From contig NZ_ADVG01000005.1 in the NCBI RefSeq assembly GCF_000178855.1, positions 868,001 through 932,000 of the forward strand: a DNA stretch of 64,000 nt. Direction: 5' to 3'. Source of the DNA: Ktedonobacter racemifer DSM 44963. Lineage in GTDB: Bacteria > Chloroflexota > Ktedonobacteria > Ktedonobacterales > Ktedonobacteraceae. The notes beneath the pieces were generated by a model, which saw nothing but the letters and a program-made list of their open reading frames with translations, was not told the DNA's origin and ran no database searches. The position numbers and the translations under genes were made by a program. This document shows positions 1 to 8,954 of the stretch, one piece after another (within the stretch, counting starts at the first letter, position 1; each line of letters begins with the position of its first letter).

Positions 1-1053
1 TTGCTTGTTGACTATATGAATAACCGAAAAAGTATTCAACGTGCCAGTGCTGCCACCCCTTACCACCCTGTCAAATACTGGGCGGTGGGCAATGAGCCGG
101 ATCTCCTGAAGAATCCGGATACAGGTACAACCTTTACGGCTACCGAGTACGCTGAGGCCTTTATTCAGTATTCTATCGCGATGCACCAGAACGATCCCAC
201 AATCAAGGTCTTCGGTCCTGAGATCAGTCAGTTCTATGGTGCCGGACAAGGCCCCTATGACAGCGCGCATAACCTCTGGATGGAGACCTTCCTTCAGATC
301 GTTAGTCGCTATGAGCAGTCTCATCCTAACGCGAAATTTCACCTGCTCGATGGCGTCTCGTTTCACCGTTATCCACTTGATAACGCTAGCCAGGCCACCA
401 ATCTGCTCTTAAACAGCACCGGTGAGTGGAATGATCTCATCTCTTCCCTGCGCCAGAACATACGCCAGGACTTTGGACATGATCTCCCCGTCGCCGTGAC
501 GGAGGTAAATACCAACCCGAAGGGCGATGTCCCTCCACCCGACTATGCCGCCCTCTGGTGGGCCGATACACTGGGGAAGCTCATGAATCAGCAGGTTGAA
601 TATACAACCTTCTTCTCTACCCAGGGCGTTGATGCCCCCTATCCTCTCTTTACCGCTAGAGATGGACGGCAGACCGTTATGCTGCGTATCATGCAGCTTT
701 TCGCGCACTTGCAAGCAGACTATATCGCCACCTCCAGCGAGAACGACAGTGTGAGCCTTTATGCGACTCAGGATGACGCCCACAATACGGTAAGCATGCT
801 CTTGATTAACAAGGAAATGAATACAGAAATTGTCCATGTGCGACCCGATAGCGGCCTCCTCCCACTCAGTGCCTGGCATGCCCAGGATGTGACGCTGAAG
901 GGACATAGCCTGGTGCTCCTCACCCTGCATCGCAATGGTACGAACGAGGCCTATACATTCTCGCCCGCGCAGGCAACACTCAGCGATCCCACGCCGGGCA
1001 TCCGCTACACCATTTGTGGGCAGCAATCTGAGGCACTCGCCATCACCTGCTAA
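1..1053 (+). CDS. Clan-A glycoside hydrolase, N-terminally cut by window edge
   Basis: The first base of the window already lies inside this gene, so the true start is upstream. The remaining 350 residues form the later part of a TIM-barrel glycosidase. GNEP (Glu about residue 32) fits the acid/base and VTEVN (Glu about residue 168) fits the nucleophile of clan GH-A enzymes. A beta-rich tail of roughly 100 residues follows the barrel, as in GH39/GH44/GH51-type enzymes. It is followed within 100 bases by a processive glycosyltransferase gene and then by a GT39-type transferase and a GH5/CBM3 enzyme, so it probably trims or releases an extracellular polysaccharide. The exact GH family cannot be fixed without the N-terminus; any signal peptide would be outside the window. 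Confidence 0.75.
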   Translation: MLVDYMNNRKSIQRASAATPYHPVKYWAVGNEPDLLKNPDTGTTFTATEYAEAFIQYSIAMHQNDPTIKVFGPEISQFYGAGQGPYDSAHNLWMETFLQIVSRYEQSHPNAKFHLLDGVSFHRYPLDNASQATNLLLNSTGEWNDLISSLRQNIRQDFGHDLPVAVTEVNTNPKGDVPPPDYAALWWADTLGKLMNQQVEYTTFFSTQGVDAPYPLFTARDGRQTVMLRIMQLFAHLQADYIATSSENDSVSLYATQDDAHNTVSMLLINKEMNTEIVHVRPDSGLLPLSAWHAQDVTLKGHSLVLLTLHRNGTNEAYTFSPAQATLSDPTPGIRYTICGQQSEALAITC

Positions 1054-1150
1054 ATACGGAATGCTCGAATATGATACATTCGGTCGTTCCCCCAACATAA
1101 TGTGGCGGATACACCAAACATACATGCGGAGAAATAGAAGGTAGTATATT

Positions 1151-2434
1151 ATGCTCTGGACCATCTTTATCACATGCCTGGAGGCGCTTTATATGCTTAT
1201 TATCGCGCTGATGACGCTTCAGGCCATCTTTAATATTCGCCTGCGCCTCTTCATCTGGGAGGAGCCAGAGCAGGCCCTGCTCAATAGCGCACCCACGGTC
1301 TATCGCCAGCCCCAGATCTCCTTTACCATTCTCCTGCCGGCGCGCCACGAGGAGGAGGTCTATCGTGATACTATTCAAAAGGTTTATGATCTCAATTATC
1401 CCCGCAAACTGGTGCAGATCATGGCCATCTGCCGCGAGGACGATACCGGGACCATCGCTGAGGCCCGCGCCAAAATTAATGAGCTGCGCGATCCCAATGT
1501 CCAGTTGGTCATCTTTAACGACAAGCCCATCAATAAGCCGCACGGCCTGAACCTGGCCTTGCAGGTCTCCAAAGGCGATATCGTGACCATCTTTGATGCC
1601 GAGGACGAGCCTCATCCCGATATCCTCCAGGTCATTAATACGACCTACTTAAATGAGCAGGTTGACGTGGTACAGAGCGGCGTACAACTCATGAATCACA
1701 ATACCAAGTGGTTCTGTTTCCTGAATGTCCTGGAGTACTTCTTCTGGTTTAAGTCCTCGCTGCACTTCTTTGCTAGCGTTGGCATGACCCCTCTGGGAGG
1801 CAATACGGTCTTCGTGCGCCGCGATCTCATGCAACGTCTCGGCGGCTGGGACGAAAACTGTCTGACCGAGGATGCGGACCTGGGCATCCGCCTCTGCCTC
1901 TCGGGGGCACGCGTGCGCATCATCTACGATGATGAGTTTGTCACAAAAGAGGAAACACCTCACACAATTGAGCAATTTATCAAGCAGCGCACCCGCTGGA
2001 ACCAGGGCTTTATCCAGATTCTCTTCCGTGGACGCTGGCTCAAACTCCCAAACCTCTCACAGCGCCTGCTCGCGCTCTATGTGCTAATCCTACCCGAAGT
2101 CCAGGCCTTCTTTACGCTGATGATTCCCGTCTCTATTGTGATGTTTTTCTTCGTTAAGCTACCGGTATGGATGGCCATGTTTACCTTCATGCCCTTCTAC
2201 TGCTTCATCCTGGCCATGTTTATCGACCTGGCTGGCCTGCATGAGTTTGTGAAGGTTCATAATCGCCAGTGGAGTTGGCGCGAGGCTGGCATGCTCCTGA
2301 TAGCCTTTATGCCTTACCAGATCTTACTGGGTATTGGCGCTATCCGCGCCGTCTATCGCTTTCTCAAAGGCGCCTCCAACTGGGAGAAAACCACTCACAT
2401 CGGACAACATCGTGGCAACGTCGCCAAAGGCTGA
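1151..2434 (+). CDS. Membrane-bound processive family 2 glycosyltransferase
   Basis: This 427-residue protein is predicted to polymerise a beta-linked polysaccharide at the membrane from nucleotide sugars. Visible features, in order: an N-terminal membrane helix (about residues 3-27), a GT-A domain starting near ISFTILLPARHEE, a DAED motif (DxD, metal/nucleotide), TEDADLG (catalytic Asp), and QRTRWNQG, the QxxRW motif of processive GT2 enzymes such as cellulose and hyaluronan synthases. Three or four hydrophobic helices follow (about residues 305-410). No PilZ domain is present, so c-di-GMP control as in BcsA is not evident. The ATG follows GAAGGTAG at a normal distance. It sits between a glycosidase and a GT39 transferase on the same strand and is probably co-transcribed with them. 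The polymer made is unknown. Confidence 0.88.
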   Translation: MLWTIFITCLEALYMLIIALMTLQAIFNIRLRLFIWEEPEQALLNSAPTVYRQPQISFTILLPARHEEEVYRDTIQKVYDLNYPRKLVQIMAICREDDTGTIAEARAKINELRDPNVQLVIFNDKPINKPHGLNLALQVSKGDIVTIFDAEDEPHPDILQVINTTYLNEQVDVVQSGVQLMNHNTKWFCFLNVLEYFFWFKSSLHFFASVGMTPLGGNTVFVRRDLMQRLGGWDENCLTEDADLGIRLCLSGARVRIIYDDEFVTKEETPHTIEQFIKQRTRWNQGFIQILFRGRWLKLPNLSQRLLALYVLILPEVQAFFTLMIPVSIVMFFFVKLPVWMAMFTFMPFYCFILAMFIDLAGLHEFVKVHNRQWSWREAGMLLIAFMPYQILLGIGAIRAVYRFLKGASNWEKTTHIGQHRGNVAKG

Positions 2435-2493
2435 GAGACAACGCCATTCTTCCTATCCTAAATTCAACAAATCCAATAGAAGAGAGATAGAGT

Positions 2494-4386
2494 ATGCAAG
2501 GACCTGAGCAACAACAGAGGTCAGCTCCTAAGAAGAGCGAGCAGACGCCTGCACCAGCACTACCGACAACCCCATCTGTTCCGGCGCGTCCAGCCGAGAC
2601 ACCAAGGCCAGGGGCAGAGGAGAAGCTCGATCCAGGGAACGTGACCCTGTACCGCAATAACCGCTTTTTTGTGCATGCGGTCGTTCCTGATAGCTATCGC
2701 CGCAATGTCCAGCAGGCCGGCGGCAATACCTCGCTGCTGGAGCAGATACGCTGGATATCCGCCGAGCAGCTACGTGTCTCCAAGATCAAGACACGCCTGC
2801 TACCGCGTATTGAGCTGTTCAATCCAGCACAAAAAAACGCCGTCTCCATACCGCTCTTGCTTGAGGGGGTGGTCGTCCTGGTTTTGCTAAGCCTGGGACT
2901 GGGCGTCCATGCCTTCAATATATTCAACTATCCGCAGTATGGGCCGGATGAAGGCGCCTACATGGCGAACGCCTGGGCCATCATGCATGGTCACTTACAA
3001 CCCTATCCCTACACCTACGACCACCCACCTCTGGGCTGGATACAACTGGCAGTCTGGACGCTGCTCACTGGCGGCTTCTTTAGCTTCGAGACCGCGATCA
3101 ATAGCGGACGTGTGCTGATGCTCTTGCTCGCCATCGCCAGTGGTCTACTTGTCTATCTCATCACATGCCGCCTCAGTGGCAGCCGCAGCGCCGGGTTGCT
3201 GGCGATGACCATCTATATCCTCTCTCCGCTTAGCGTGACCTATCAGCGTGAGATCCTTCTCGATAATATTGGAACCTTCTGGCTGCTCCTTTCTGTCTTC
3301 TTTGTGGTGCGTGGCAATAGCCGCCTACGCAACATCATCTTTTCGGCCCTTGCGCTGGGTATTGCCATCCTAAGCAAAGAGGTCTTTCTGATCTTTATAC
3401 CTGTGATGCTCTACGGGGTCTGGCTCTTTGCCACACGCTTCCAGCGCAAGTTTGCCCTGGTGGCCTTTTGCTACATTGTGCTCTCGCTCAGTTCTGCTTA
3501 TGCCCTGCTGGCAATCCTGAAGGGGGAATTGTTGCCAACGGGCCTGCTCCCCGGTGACACCCATGCACACCCCAGTTTGCTTGGTACGCTGCTCCAACAG
3601 GTACAATATGTTCCCAATATGGGAGACTTTGCGACGAGCTGGAATACCTGGATTCGCCTGGACCAGCCTCTATTTATCGCCGGAGGCATCGCCCTGGTGA
3701 TCAATATCGCAGGCGGCTGGTGGAACCGCCTGCAATGGCTCATGGCTCTTTTTTTCATCAGTTACTGGGTACTCCTGTTGAGCATTCAGAACATCTTCCC
3801 TTATTCGATACTCCCGCTCCTGCCGCTCCTGGGGATGAATATCGCGCTGGCGCTGGATATACCGCTCAAAGCGCTCAGTAAACGCACTGGCTTCGATTTG
3901 GCACGGGCCTTGCTCCTCTTTCTACTCCTTGGCGCACTCATTCCCTTAAATATTCAGCGCGCAAACTCTCAATTCAGCCAGAATACCGCGGAGCCGCAAC
4001 GCCAGGCGCTGCTCTGGATCAATCGCAATGCCCCCACCAGTTCCGTTATTATCATCAATAGTTACCTGTATACCGATCTCCATGAGACCGGAGGGATGGG
4101 TGTTGGCCGAGGCTTACCCTACACCCAGGCACAGATCTACTGGAACGCAGCCTTTGATCCCGAGGTCCATAATACCCTGCTGCATGACTGCTGGAATCGC
4201 ATCGACTACCTCGTGGTCGATACCCAGATGCAGAGTGATATCCAGACGCGTGGTGGGCCAATGCTGCTCCTGGACCGCGCCCTCCATCGCTCGGTGCTAC
4301 GTGCGCAGTTTGATACAGCCAGTGGCAATGCGCAATCGCGTATCCAGATTTACCAGGTCCTTCACGACGCCACTAGCTGTAACTAA
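2494..4386 (+). CDS. GT39/ArnT-type integral membrane glycosyltransferase
   Basis: A 630-residue polytopic protein of the GT-C fold. A Pro/Ala-rich cytoplasmic head of about 120 residues precedes about ten membrane helices. The first periplasmic loop carries GPDEGAYM followed by TYDHPPLGW, the acidic motif and HPP signature of ArnT/PMT-family enzymes that use polyprenyl-phosphate sugars. Family knowledge suggests transfer of a sugar from an undecaprenyl carrier to a lipid, glycan or protein on the outer face of the membrane. The start follows GAAGAGAGAT and lies 59 bases after the GT2 stop, consistent with one operon. The acceptor cannot be deduced. The proline-rich head is longer than in typical ArnT. 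Confidence 0.82.
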   Translation: MQGPEQQQRSAPKKSEQTPAPALPTTPSVPARPAETPRPGAEEKLDPGNVTLYRNNRFFVHAVVPDSYRRNVQQAGGNTSLLEQIRWISAEQLRVSKIKTRLLPRIELFNPAQKNAVSIPLLLEGVVVLVLLSLGLGVHAFNIFNYPQYGPDEGAYMANAWAIMHGHLQPYPYTYDHPPLGWIQLAVWTLLTGGFFSFETAINSGRVLMLLLAIASGLLVYLITCRLSGSRSAGLLAMTIYILSPLSVTYQREILLDNIGTFWLLLSVFFVVRGNSRLRNIIFSALALGIAILSKEVFLIFIPVMLYGVWLFATRFQRKFALVAFCYIVLSLSSAYALLAILKGELLPTGLLPGDTHAHPSLLGTLLQQVQYVPNMGDFATSWNTWIRLDQPLFIAGGIALVINIAGGWWNRLQWLMALFFISYWVLLLSIQNIFPYSILPLLPLLGMNIALALDIPLKALSKRTGFDLARALLLFLLLGALIPLNIQRANSQFSQNTAEPQRQALLWINRNAPTSSVIIINSYLYTDLHETGGMGVGRGLPYTQAQIYWNAAFDPEVHNTLLHDCWNRIDYLVVDTQMQSDIQTRGGPMLLLDRALHRSVLRAQFDTASGNAQSRIQIYQVLHDATSCN

Positions 4387-4435
4387 GCGTATTCATCAAT
4401 CACATAGAGAAATCATAGAAAGGGAGTGAGCCACA

Positions 4436-6280
4436 ATGACGCACAATGCAGGCGACGCAGAGCCATTCGATCACGCGAGTCCCACCGAGCCATTTCTTCC
4501 TCATCAGCCAACCGCGCCACCCAGGCAGGCCCGTAGTGTCTCCCGGATCGTGCTTGTCGGTCTGGCTATTCTGCTTGTTGGCTCGCTCCTGCTGTTAAGC
4601 CTCTGCCTGCTTAAGAACACGCTTTTCCCTTCCACCACGGCTAGCGCGGTCGGGGCCGGGTCCTGGCATACCGATGGCAGTCAGATTTACGATGACCAGA
4701 ACCAGCCCGTGCGCATCGCGGGCGTCAACTGGTCCGGATTTGAGACTGAGACGCTGGTCGTGCATGGACTCGCCACGCGCAACTACAAAGAGATGCTCGA
4801 TCAGATCAAGGACCAGCACTATAACACCCTTCGTCTTCCCTATACTAACCATCTCTTTGATGCTAACAACACTCCTATTGGTATTGACTATACGAAGAAT
4901 CAAGAACTAAGTGGGTTACGAGGGTTGCAACTACTAGATAAGATTGTGGAGTATGCTAGTCAGATTGGCCTGCACATCATTCTGGACCGGCACCGCCCCG
5001 GCGCCACACAACAGGAGCCACTATGGTATACCGCGCAGTATCCCGAGTCGCGCTGGATCGCGGATTGGCAGATGCTGGCACAACACTATAAAAATAATTC
5101 CATGGTCATCGGGGCCGATCTGCATAATGAGCCAAGAGCACCTGCCTGCTGGGGCTGCGGCGATCCAAAACTTGACTGGCAACAGGCTGCGCAGCGCGCT
5201 GGCAACGCCATTCTCTCTGTTAATCCCAACTGGCTCATCTTTATCGAGGGTGTGGAGTGTTACCCCGATCCTAATGCCGATAAACAGGTGCCGGGAAACT
5301 GCTCCTGGTGGGGCAGCAATCTCAAAGGGGTCGCGACCCATCCTGTTCAGCTACAGGTCGCGCACCGCCTGGTCTACTCCGTCCATGACTATCCCGTGAG
5401 CGTCTATCCTCAGCTCTGGTTTAAAGATCCCAATTTTCCCCAGAACCTCTCCGCAATCTGGGATAGCTACTGGGGCTATATCCAAAAGCAGGGGATCGCG
5501 CCCGTCTGGGTTGGCGAGTTTGGGACCCGCCTGCAAAACGCGCAAGATAAACAATGGCTGACGAGCCTGGTCTCTTACCTGGGACGCGGGGTCAATGGCA
5601 TTAACTGGACCTTTTGGAGCTGGAACCCCGATTCTGTGGATACTGGTGGACTCCTACAAGACGATTGGACCCATATCAACCAGGAGAAGCAAAATTACTT
5701 GCAGCCTATTCTCTATCCATTTGACCAGGCCAGTCCAGCACAGGCCTCACCTGTTCCCACACCGCACCCCAAAACGCAGCCAACAGCTACACACCCGACG
5801 CCCTCTCCCGTCAGTGGACAGCATATCGAGCTTTATTACCAAAGCGGCAATGGTAGCGGCCCTATCGTAAATCAGATCCAGCCTCAGCTAAAACTCGTCA
5901 ATACAGGCACAACCCCGCTTGACCTCTCGACGGTGACGATTCGTTACTGGTATACGCCCGACTCCGCCCAGGCACAGCAGACCTGGTGCGACTACGTCAC
6001 CCTTGGCTGTGAACACATTAATCAGCGCATTGCCACGCTTACCCCGCCTCGCACCAGCGCCAACAGTTACCTGGAACTCAGCTTCACACCTGGCGCCGGG
6101 AGTCTGCCACCTGGAGGCGACACAGGCGGGATTAAAATTCGCTTCAACAAGACCGATTGGAGTAACTACAATGAGAACAACGATTACTCCTTCAACGCCC
6201 ATAGCACGAGCTATCAGCTCGCTCCCTATGTCACCGTCTATATCCACGGGCACATCGTCTGGGGCAGCGAACCAGCCTAA
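4436..6280 (+). CDS. Membrane-anchored GH5-type cellulase with C-terminal CBM3
   Basis: This 614-residue protein has a short cytoplasmic head, one hydrophobic segment (about 37-60) that could be a signal anchor, a GH5-type barrel (about 75-430), a Pro/Thr-rich linker (about 435-465) and a CBM3-like beta-sandwich to the end. Glu232 in HNEPRAP fits the acid/base and Glu361 in VGEFG the nucleophile. The CBM3 part carries the typical RYWYTPD and FNKTDWSNY stretches. It is expected to cleave beta-1,4-glucan outside the membrane. Because it is the last gene after two glycosyltransferases, it may edit a cellulose-like exopolymer made by the cluster rather than plant cellulose, much as BcsZ does; that is inference. 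AAAGGGAGTGA lies just before the ATG. A 27-bp perfect hairpin follows the stop. Confidence 0.88.
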   Translation: MTHNAGDAEPFDHASPTEPFLPHQPTAPPRQARSVSRIVLVGLAILLVGSLLLLSLCLLKNTLFPSTTASAVGAGSWHTDGSQIYDDQNQPVRIAGVNWSGFETETLVVHGLATRNYKEMLDQIKDQHYNTLRLPYTNHLFDANNTPIGIDYTKNQELSGLRGLQLLDKIVEYASQIGLHIILDRHRPGATQQEPLWYTAQYPESRWIADWQMLAQHYKNNSMVIGADLHNEPRAPACWGCGDPKLDWQQAAQRAGNAILSVNPNWLIFIEGVECYPDPNADKQVPGNCSWWGSNLKGVATHPVQLQVAHRLVYSVHDYPVSVYPQLWFKDPNFPQNLSAIWDSYWGYIQKQGIAPVWVGEFGTRLQNAQDKQWLTSLVSYLGRGVNGINWTFWSWNPDSVDTGGLLQDDWTHINQEKQNYLQPILYPFDQASPAQASPVPTPHPKTQPTATHPTPSPVSGQHIELYYQSGNGSGPIVNQIQPQLKLVNTGTTPLDLSTVTIRYWYTPDSAQAQQTWCDYVTLGCEHINQRIATLTPPRTSANSYLELSFTPGAGSLPPGGDTGGIKIRFNKTDWSNYNENNDYSFNAHSTSYQLAPYVTVYIHGHIVWGSEPA

Positions 6281-6290
6281 CATTCCCCGC

Positions 6291-6351
6291 TAAGTAGCCG
6301 CGTACGCCAGTAGCGGGTCCGTCGCCCGCTACTGGCGTACGCGGCTACTTA
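6291..6351. terminator. Perfect 27-bp inverted repeat between convergent genes
   Basis: Arms at 6291-6317 and 6325-6351 are exact reverse complements around a 7-base loop. The hairpin lies between the stop of the GH5 gene (+) and the end of a methyltransferase gene (-), and its right arm includes the methyltransferase stop codon. No long T-run follows on either strand, so a bidirectional terminator is likely but not certain; such a long perfect stem could also be a mobile palindromic unit. Confidence 0.65.
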
Positions 6352-7293
6352 CTTTTGCCCATAGACAACATATACTTCGTATTCGGTCTGCTGACTGTTC
6401 CACTCTGTTTCCAGGGAAGCGATGACCGCGTCAAAGGTCTCTTTGGAAATGTTTAAATACTGCTGGCAGAGGGGTTGCAGACTGGGCCAGCCGGAGAGCA
6501 TATCACGTGCCAGGAGTTCGCCCATGCGTCCGCCCCAGGAACCGACAGGCAGTTTCAGCGTCTTCTTCTGCACGTGATGTAATCCCGCCTGCTGGAGCAA
6601 GACGTCCAGACGCCCCATTACTTCAAGGTCAATCCCCCGCATCTGGCTCAATTGCCTGAACCAGGCCATAAACTGTCGCGTTGCCGCCCCCTCACGCACA
6701 AATCCACCACCCATCTCCACTAGCTCAACCCAGCCTCCACGCCGGGTCACACGTGCCAGTTCTTGCACAACCCACGGCCACTTTGCAGCGGGAATAGCCG
6801 CTACTAATAAGCGCTGATGCACATAGGCCATGCTCTCGCCAGGGAATGGCAACTTCTCCAGCACGTTTCCCTGCGTAAATTGATAGTTGAGCGGGCGCGA
6901 GGAGGCCTTACTACTGGCCTCCTCCAGGTCGAGTCCAATCACCTGCACATGTGGATAGCTCGTGGCGATCTCGCTCGCCCAGCGACCGGTACCGCAGCCC
7001 ACATCCAGGACATAGCCTTGCTGGGACTCTAGCTGAAAGGGCGCGGAGATATTTCCCTGAAGTACCTGGCGTAAGATATAGTGCTGGTAATCCAGGCGCT
7101 GAATCTCCTGGTCGTCCTTCGGCAACAAATAGGGGACATCCGTGCGCCGCCTGCGGCCCGCCTCGTCCACATAGGCAATGGTCCACTCTTCCGCTCGCGT
7201 GTGATCGATCACATTACTAGCAAGAAGATCGCTTCGCGCATTTCTATAATTGGACGCACGAAATAAGCGCGTAAAGAGATCAAAGAAAGACAC
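6349..7293 (-). CDS. Class I SAM-dependent methyltransferase
   Basis: A 314-residue protein with a Rossmann-type methyltransferase core. VLDVGCGTGRWASEIA (about residues 96-111) is motif I, which binds S-adenosylmethionine, and VIGLDLE is the acidic end of strand 2. The residues before the core contain a YLLPKDDQEIQRLDYQHY-like stretch common to methyltransferases encoded in Chloroflexota and actinomycetes. The substrate is unknown. It is transcribed away from the DoxX gene and converges on the polysaccharide cluster; its stop codon falls inside a long hairpin. No partner enzyme is adjacent. Confidence 0.8.
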   Translation of the reverse strand: MSFFDLFTRLFRASNYRNARSDLLASNVIDHTRAEEWTIAYVDEAGRRRRTDVPYLLPKDDQEIQRLDYQHYILRQVLQGNISAPFQLESQQGYVLDVGCGTGRWASEIATSYPHVQVIGLDLEEASSKASSRPLNYQFTQGNVLEKLPFPGESMAYVHQRLLVAAIPAAKWPWVVQELARVTRRGGWVELVEMGGGFVREGAATRQFMAWFRQLSQMRGIDLEVMGRLDVLLQQAGLHHVQKKTLKLPVGSWGGRMGELLARDMLSGWPSLQPLCQQYLNISKETFDAVIASLETEWNSQQTEYEVYVVYGQK

Positions 7294-7440
7294 TCGATGC
7301 CTCCATGCAAAATTTCTTTATATCTGCTGCTTGGTATCATGTCTTTAATGATATCTGAAAGCAGGTTGCTTTGGCTAGAGTATGTAGGCTTTTCCGTACA
7401 TCTCAGACTCGCTGCGCGAACCTTCGAGGTAAGGGGTATC

Positions 7441-7542
7441 TTGTAGGGTCCATGCTGGCATGGACTCCGAGCGAAGCGACGTGATCCGGAAGCAGGATAT
7501 CGGCTGGGGGCCGAAGAGTCCAAGCAATCTTGGACCCTACAA
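7441..7542. repeat. Pair of facing short hairpin repeats
   Basis: Two 26-base units (7441-7466 and 7517-7542) are imperfect reverse complements of each other. Each also folds on itself: GTCCATGC/GCATGGAC in the first and GTCCAAG/CTTGGAC in the second, flanked by TGTAGG or CCTACA. A third copy is at 31732-31757. The rest of the intergenic stretch 7294-7602 shows no gene. Confidence 0.6.
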
Positions 7543-7602
7543 GGTCTTGCATTCCCGAACTTGGTGAACAAATCAATAAGCAGGTGCGAAGGCGCTCCTG
7601 GC

Positions 7603-7974
7603 CTATACCTCCTCGTGAGAATTGTCGGATAGAACAAGAAGTAGGCCACCCACCGCCGCGAGGTTCTTCAAGAATTGGACCTGCTGACTGGCTTTCCCGG
7701 CTGGCGTCTCCTCTTTCCAGAATGGATGGCCCACGATGGTAGTGGGAATCAAGGCCCCCAACAACGCGGTCGCCGCGAGCTTGGGCGCGAGGCCTGCCGC
7801 GAGGGCGGCACCTCCCACGACCATCACCGCGCCATTCAAAATGGTTGCCTGTCGTGGCTGGGGTATGCCCGCCGCGGCGACCTTCTCTGCCCGGCCATCG
7901 GGCTGCATAAAGGTATTGGCGCCTCCTGAGATAAAAATCGATGCCAGAAGCATACGACCCAGGGTTTTCAGCAT
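7603..7974 (-). CDS. DoxX-family membrane protein
   Basis: A small protein of about 123 residues with four hydrophobic segments and the DoxX-like arrangement ASIFISGGANTFMQP near the N-terminus and GHPFWKE in the third quarter. DoxX/SURF4-like proteins are membrane proteins linked to quinone or thiol redox processes, but most members have no proven role. I place the start at 7974 because AAGGGAG lies about eight bases upstream of that ATG; a longer frame runs to 8031 but has a poorer context. It is divergent from the F420 operon. Confidence 0.75.
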   Translation of the reverse strand: MLKTLGRMLLASIFISGGANTFMQPDGRAEKVAAAGIPQPRQATILNGAVMVVGGAALAAGLAPKLAATALLGALIPTTIVGHPFWKEETPAGKASQQVQFLKNLAAVGGLLLVLSDNSHEEV

Positions 7975-8117
7975 TGCGTATATCTCCCTTTTGCGATAGA
8001 GTATCAAGGAAGATGACAGGCGTTCTACCATTCATCTTCTCTCTTTTATTCTCGTAGCAACGGCTACTTCCGTTTCACCAGGGGGCCTGCTGGCCCATCC
8101 GGCCCAACACTTTATTC

Positions 8118-8154
8118 TTTACAGTATAAGCGAATAGACGATATAATACCGTAC
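8118..8154 (+). promoter_or_regulatory. Probable sigma-70-type promoter of the F420 operon
   Basis: TTTACA at 8118-8123 is followed after 18 bases by a perfect TATAAT at 8142-8147. Transcription would start near 8154, giving a short leader that still contains the GAGGG ribosome site in front of cofE. Confidence 0.6.
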
Positions 8155-8165
8155 GAGGGAAAACT

Positions 8166-8933
8166 ATGCATACACAAATACAAATTTTACCTGTTACAGG
8201 TATTGGTGATATCCGCCCAGGAGATGACCTGGGCAGTCTCATTTATGACGCCCTGAAGCAGCAGCAACTGACCCTGCAGCAGGGCGATGTGCTCATTATT
8301 ACTCAGAAGATCGTTTCTAAGGCCGAGGGTCGCCTTGTTCATCTCGACGATATCGAGCCTTCTCCCTTCGCGCTCCAATACGCACAGCGCTACCAGAAGG
8401 ACGCCCAGCATGTTGAGGTCGTTCTGCGCGAAAGCAAGCGCATCGTGCGTATGGATCATGGAGTAATGATCTGTGAGAGCCATCATGGCTTTATCTGCGC
8501 CAACGCTGGCGTCGACGAGTCCAATATTGGTGGCGAGCGCGTTCTCGCTCTGCTCCCAGAGGATTCCGACCGCTCCGCGCATCAGGTTCGCCAGCGCATG
8601 CAAGAGCTGACCGGTGAGGGCGAGCATCTCGACTTCGCGGTAATTATTTCTGATACCTGGGGACGCCCCTGGCGCAATGGACAGGTCAATATGGCCATTG
8701 GTGTCGCGGGCATGGAGCCTGTCACCGATTATCGTGGACAGAATGATCCCTATGGCTATGAGTTGCGCGCCAGCATGATCGGCGTCGCCGACGAGCTGGC
8801 GGCGGCGGCTGAATTAGTCATGGGTAAAGTCGACCGTATTCCCGTTGCGCTTATTCGCGGGTATACTTATAAAACGGGGCAGGGGAGTGGTCGCGACCTC
8901 ATTCGTGAGAGCGCCACGGATATGTTCCGCTAA
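8166..8933 (+). CDS. cofE: Coenzyme F420-0:L-glutamate ligase
   Basis: This 255-residue protein adds gamma-linked glutamates to F420-0 with GTP, the last step of coenzyme F420 synthesis. The N-terminal half carries GDVLIITQKIVSKAEGR, typical of CofE/FbiB, followed by the IGVAGMEP and YGYELRAS segments of the ligase core. Its length matches free-standing archaeal CofE rather than the two-domain actinobacterial FbiB; the missing C-terminal FMN domain is encoded by the next gene. GAGGG precedes the ATG and a good promoter lies just upstream. It is the first gene of a five-gene run on the plus strand. Confidence 0.93.
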   Translation: MHTQIQILPVTGIGDIRPGDDLGSLIYDALKQQQLTLQQGDVLIITQKIVSKAEGRLVHLDDIEPSPFALQYAQRYQKDAQHVEVVLRESKRIVRMDHGVMICESHHGFICANAGVDESNIGGERVLALLPEDSDRSAHQVRQRMQELTGEGEHLDFAVIISDTWGRPWRNGQVNMAIGVAGMEPVTDYRGQNDPYGYELRASMIGVADELAAAAELVMGKVDRIPVALIRGYTYKTGQGSGRDLIRESATDMFR

Positions 8934-8954
8934 GAAGACATATAAGGGAATATT

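Noticed and set aside
409..1173. Long minus-strand frame opposite the first glycosidase
   Set aside because: No protein-like motifs; the plus-strand frame has clear catalytic motifs.
7441..7542. CRISPR repeats
   Set aside because: Only two facing units, not direct repeats with regular spacers, and no cas genes are present.
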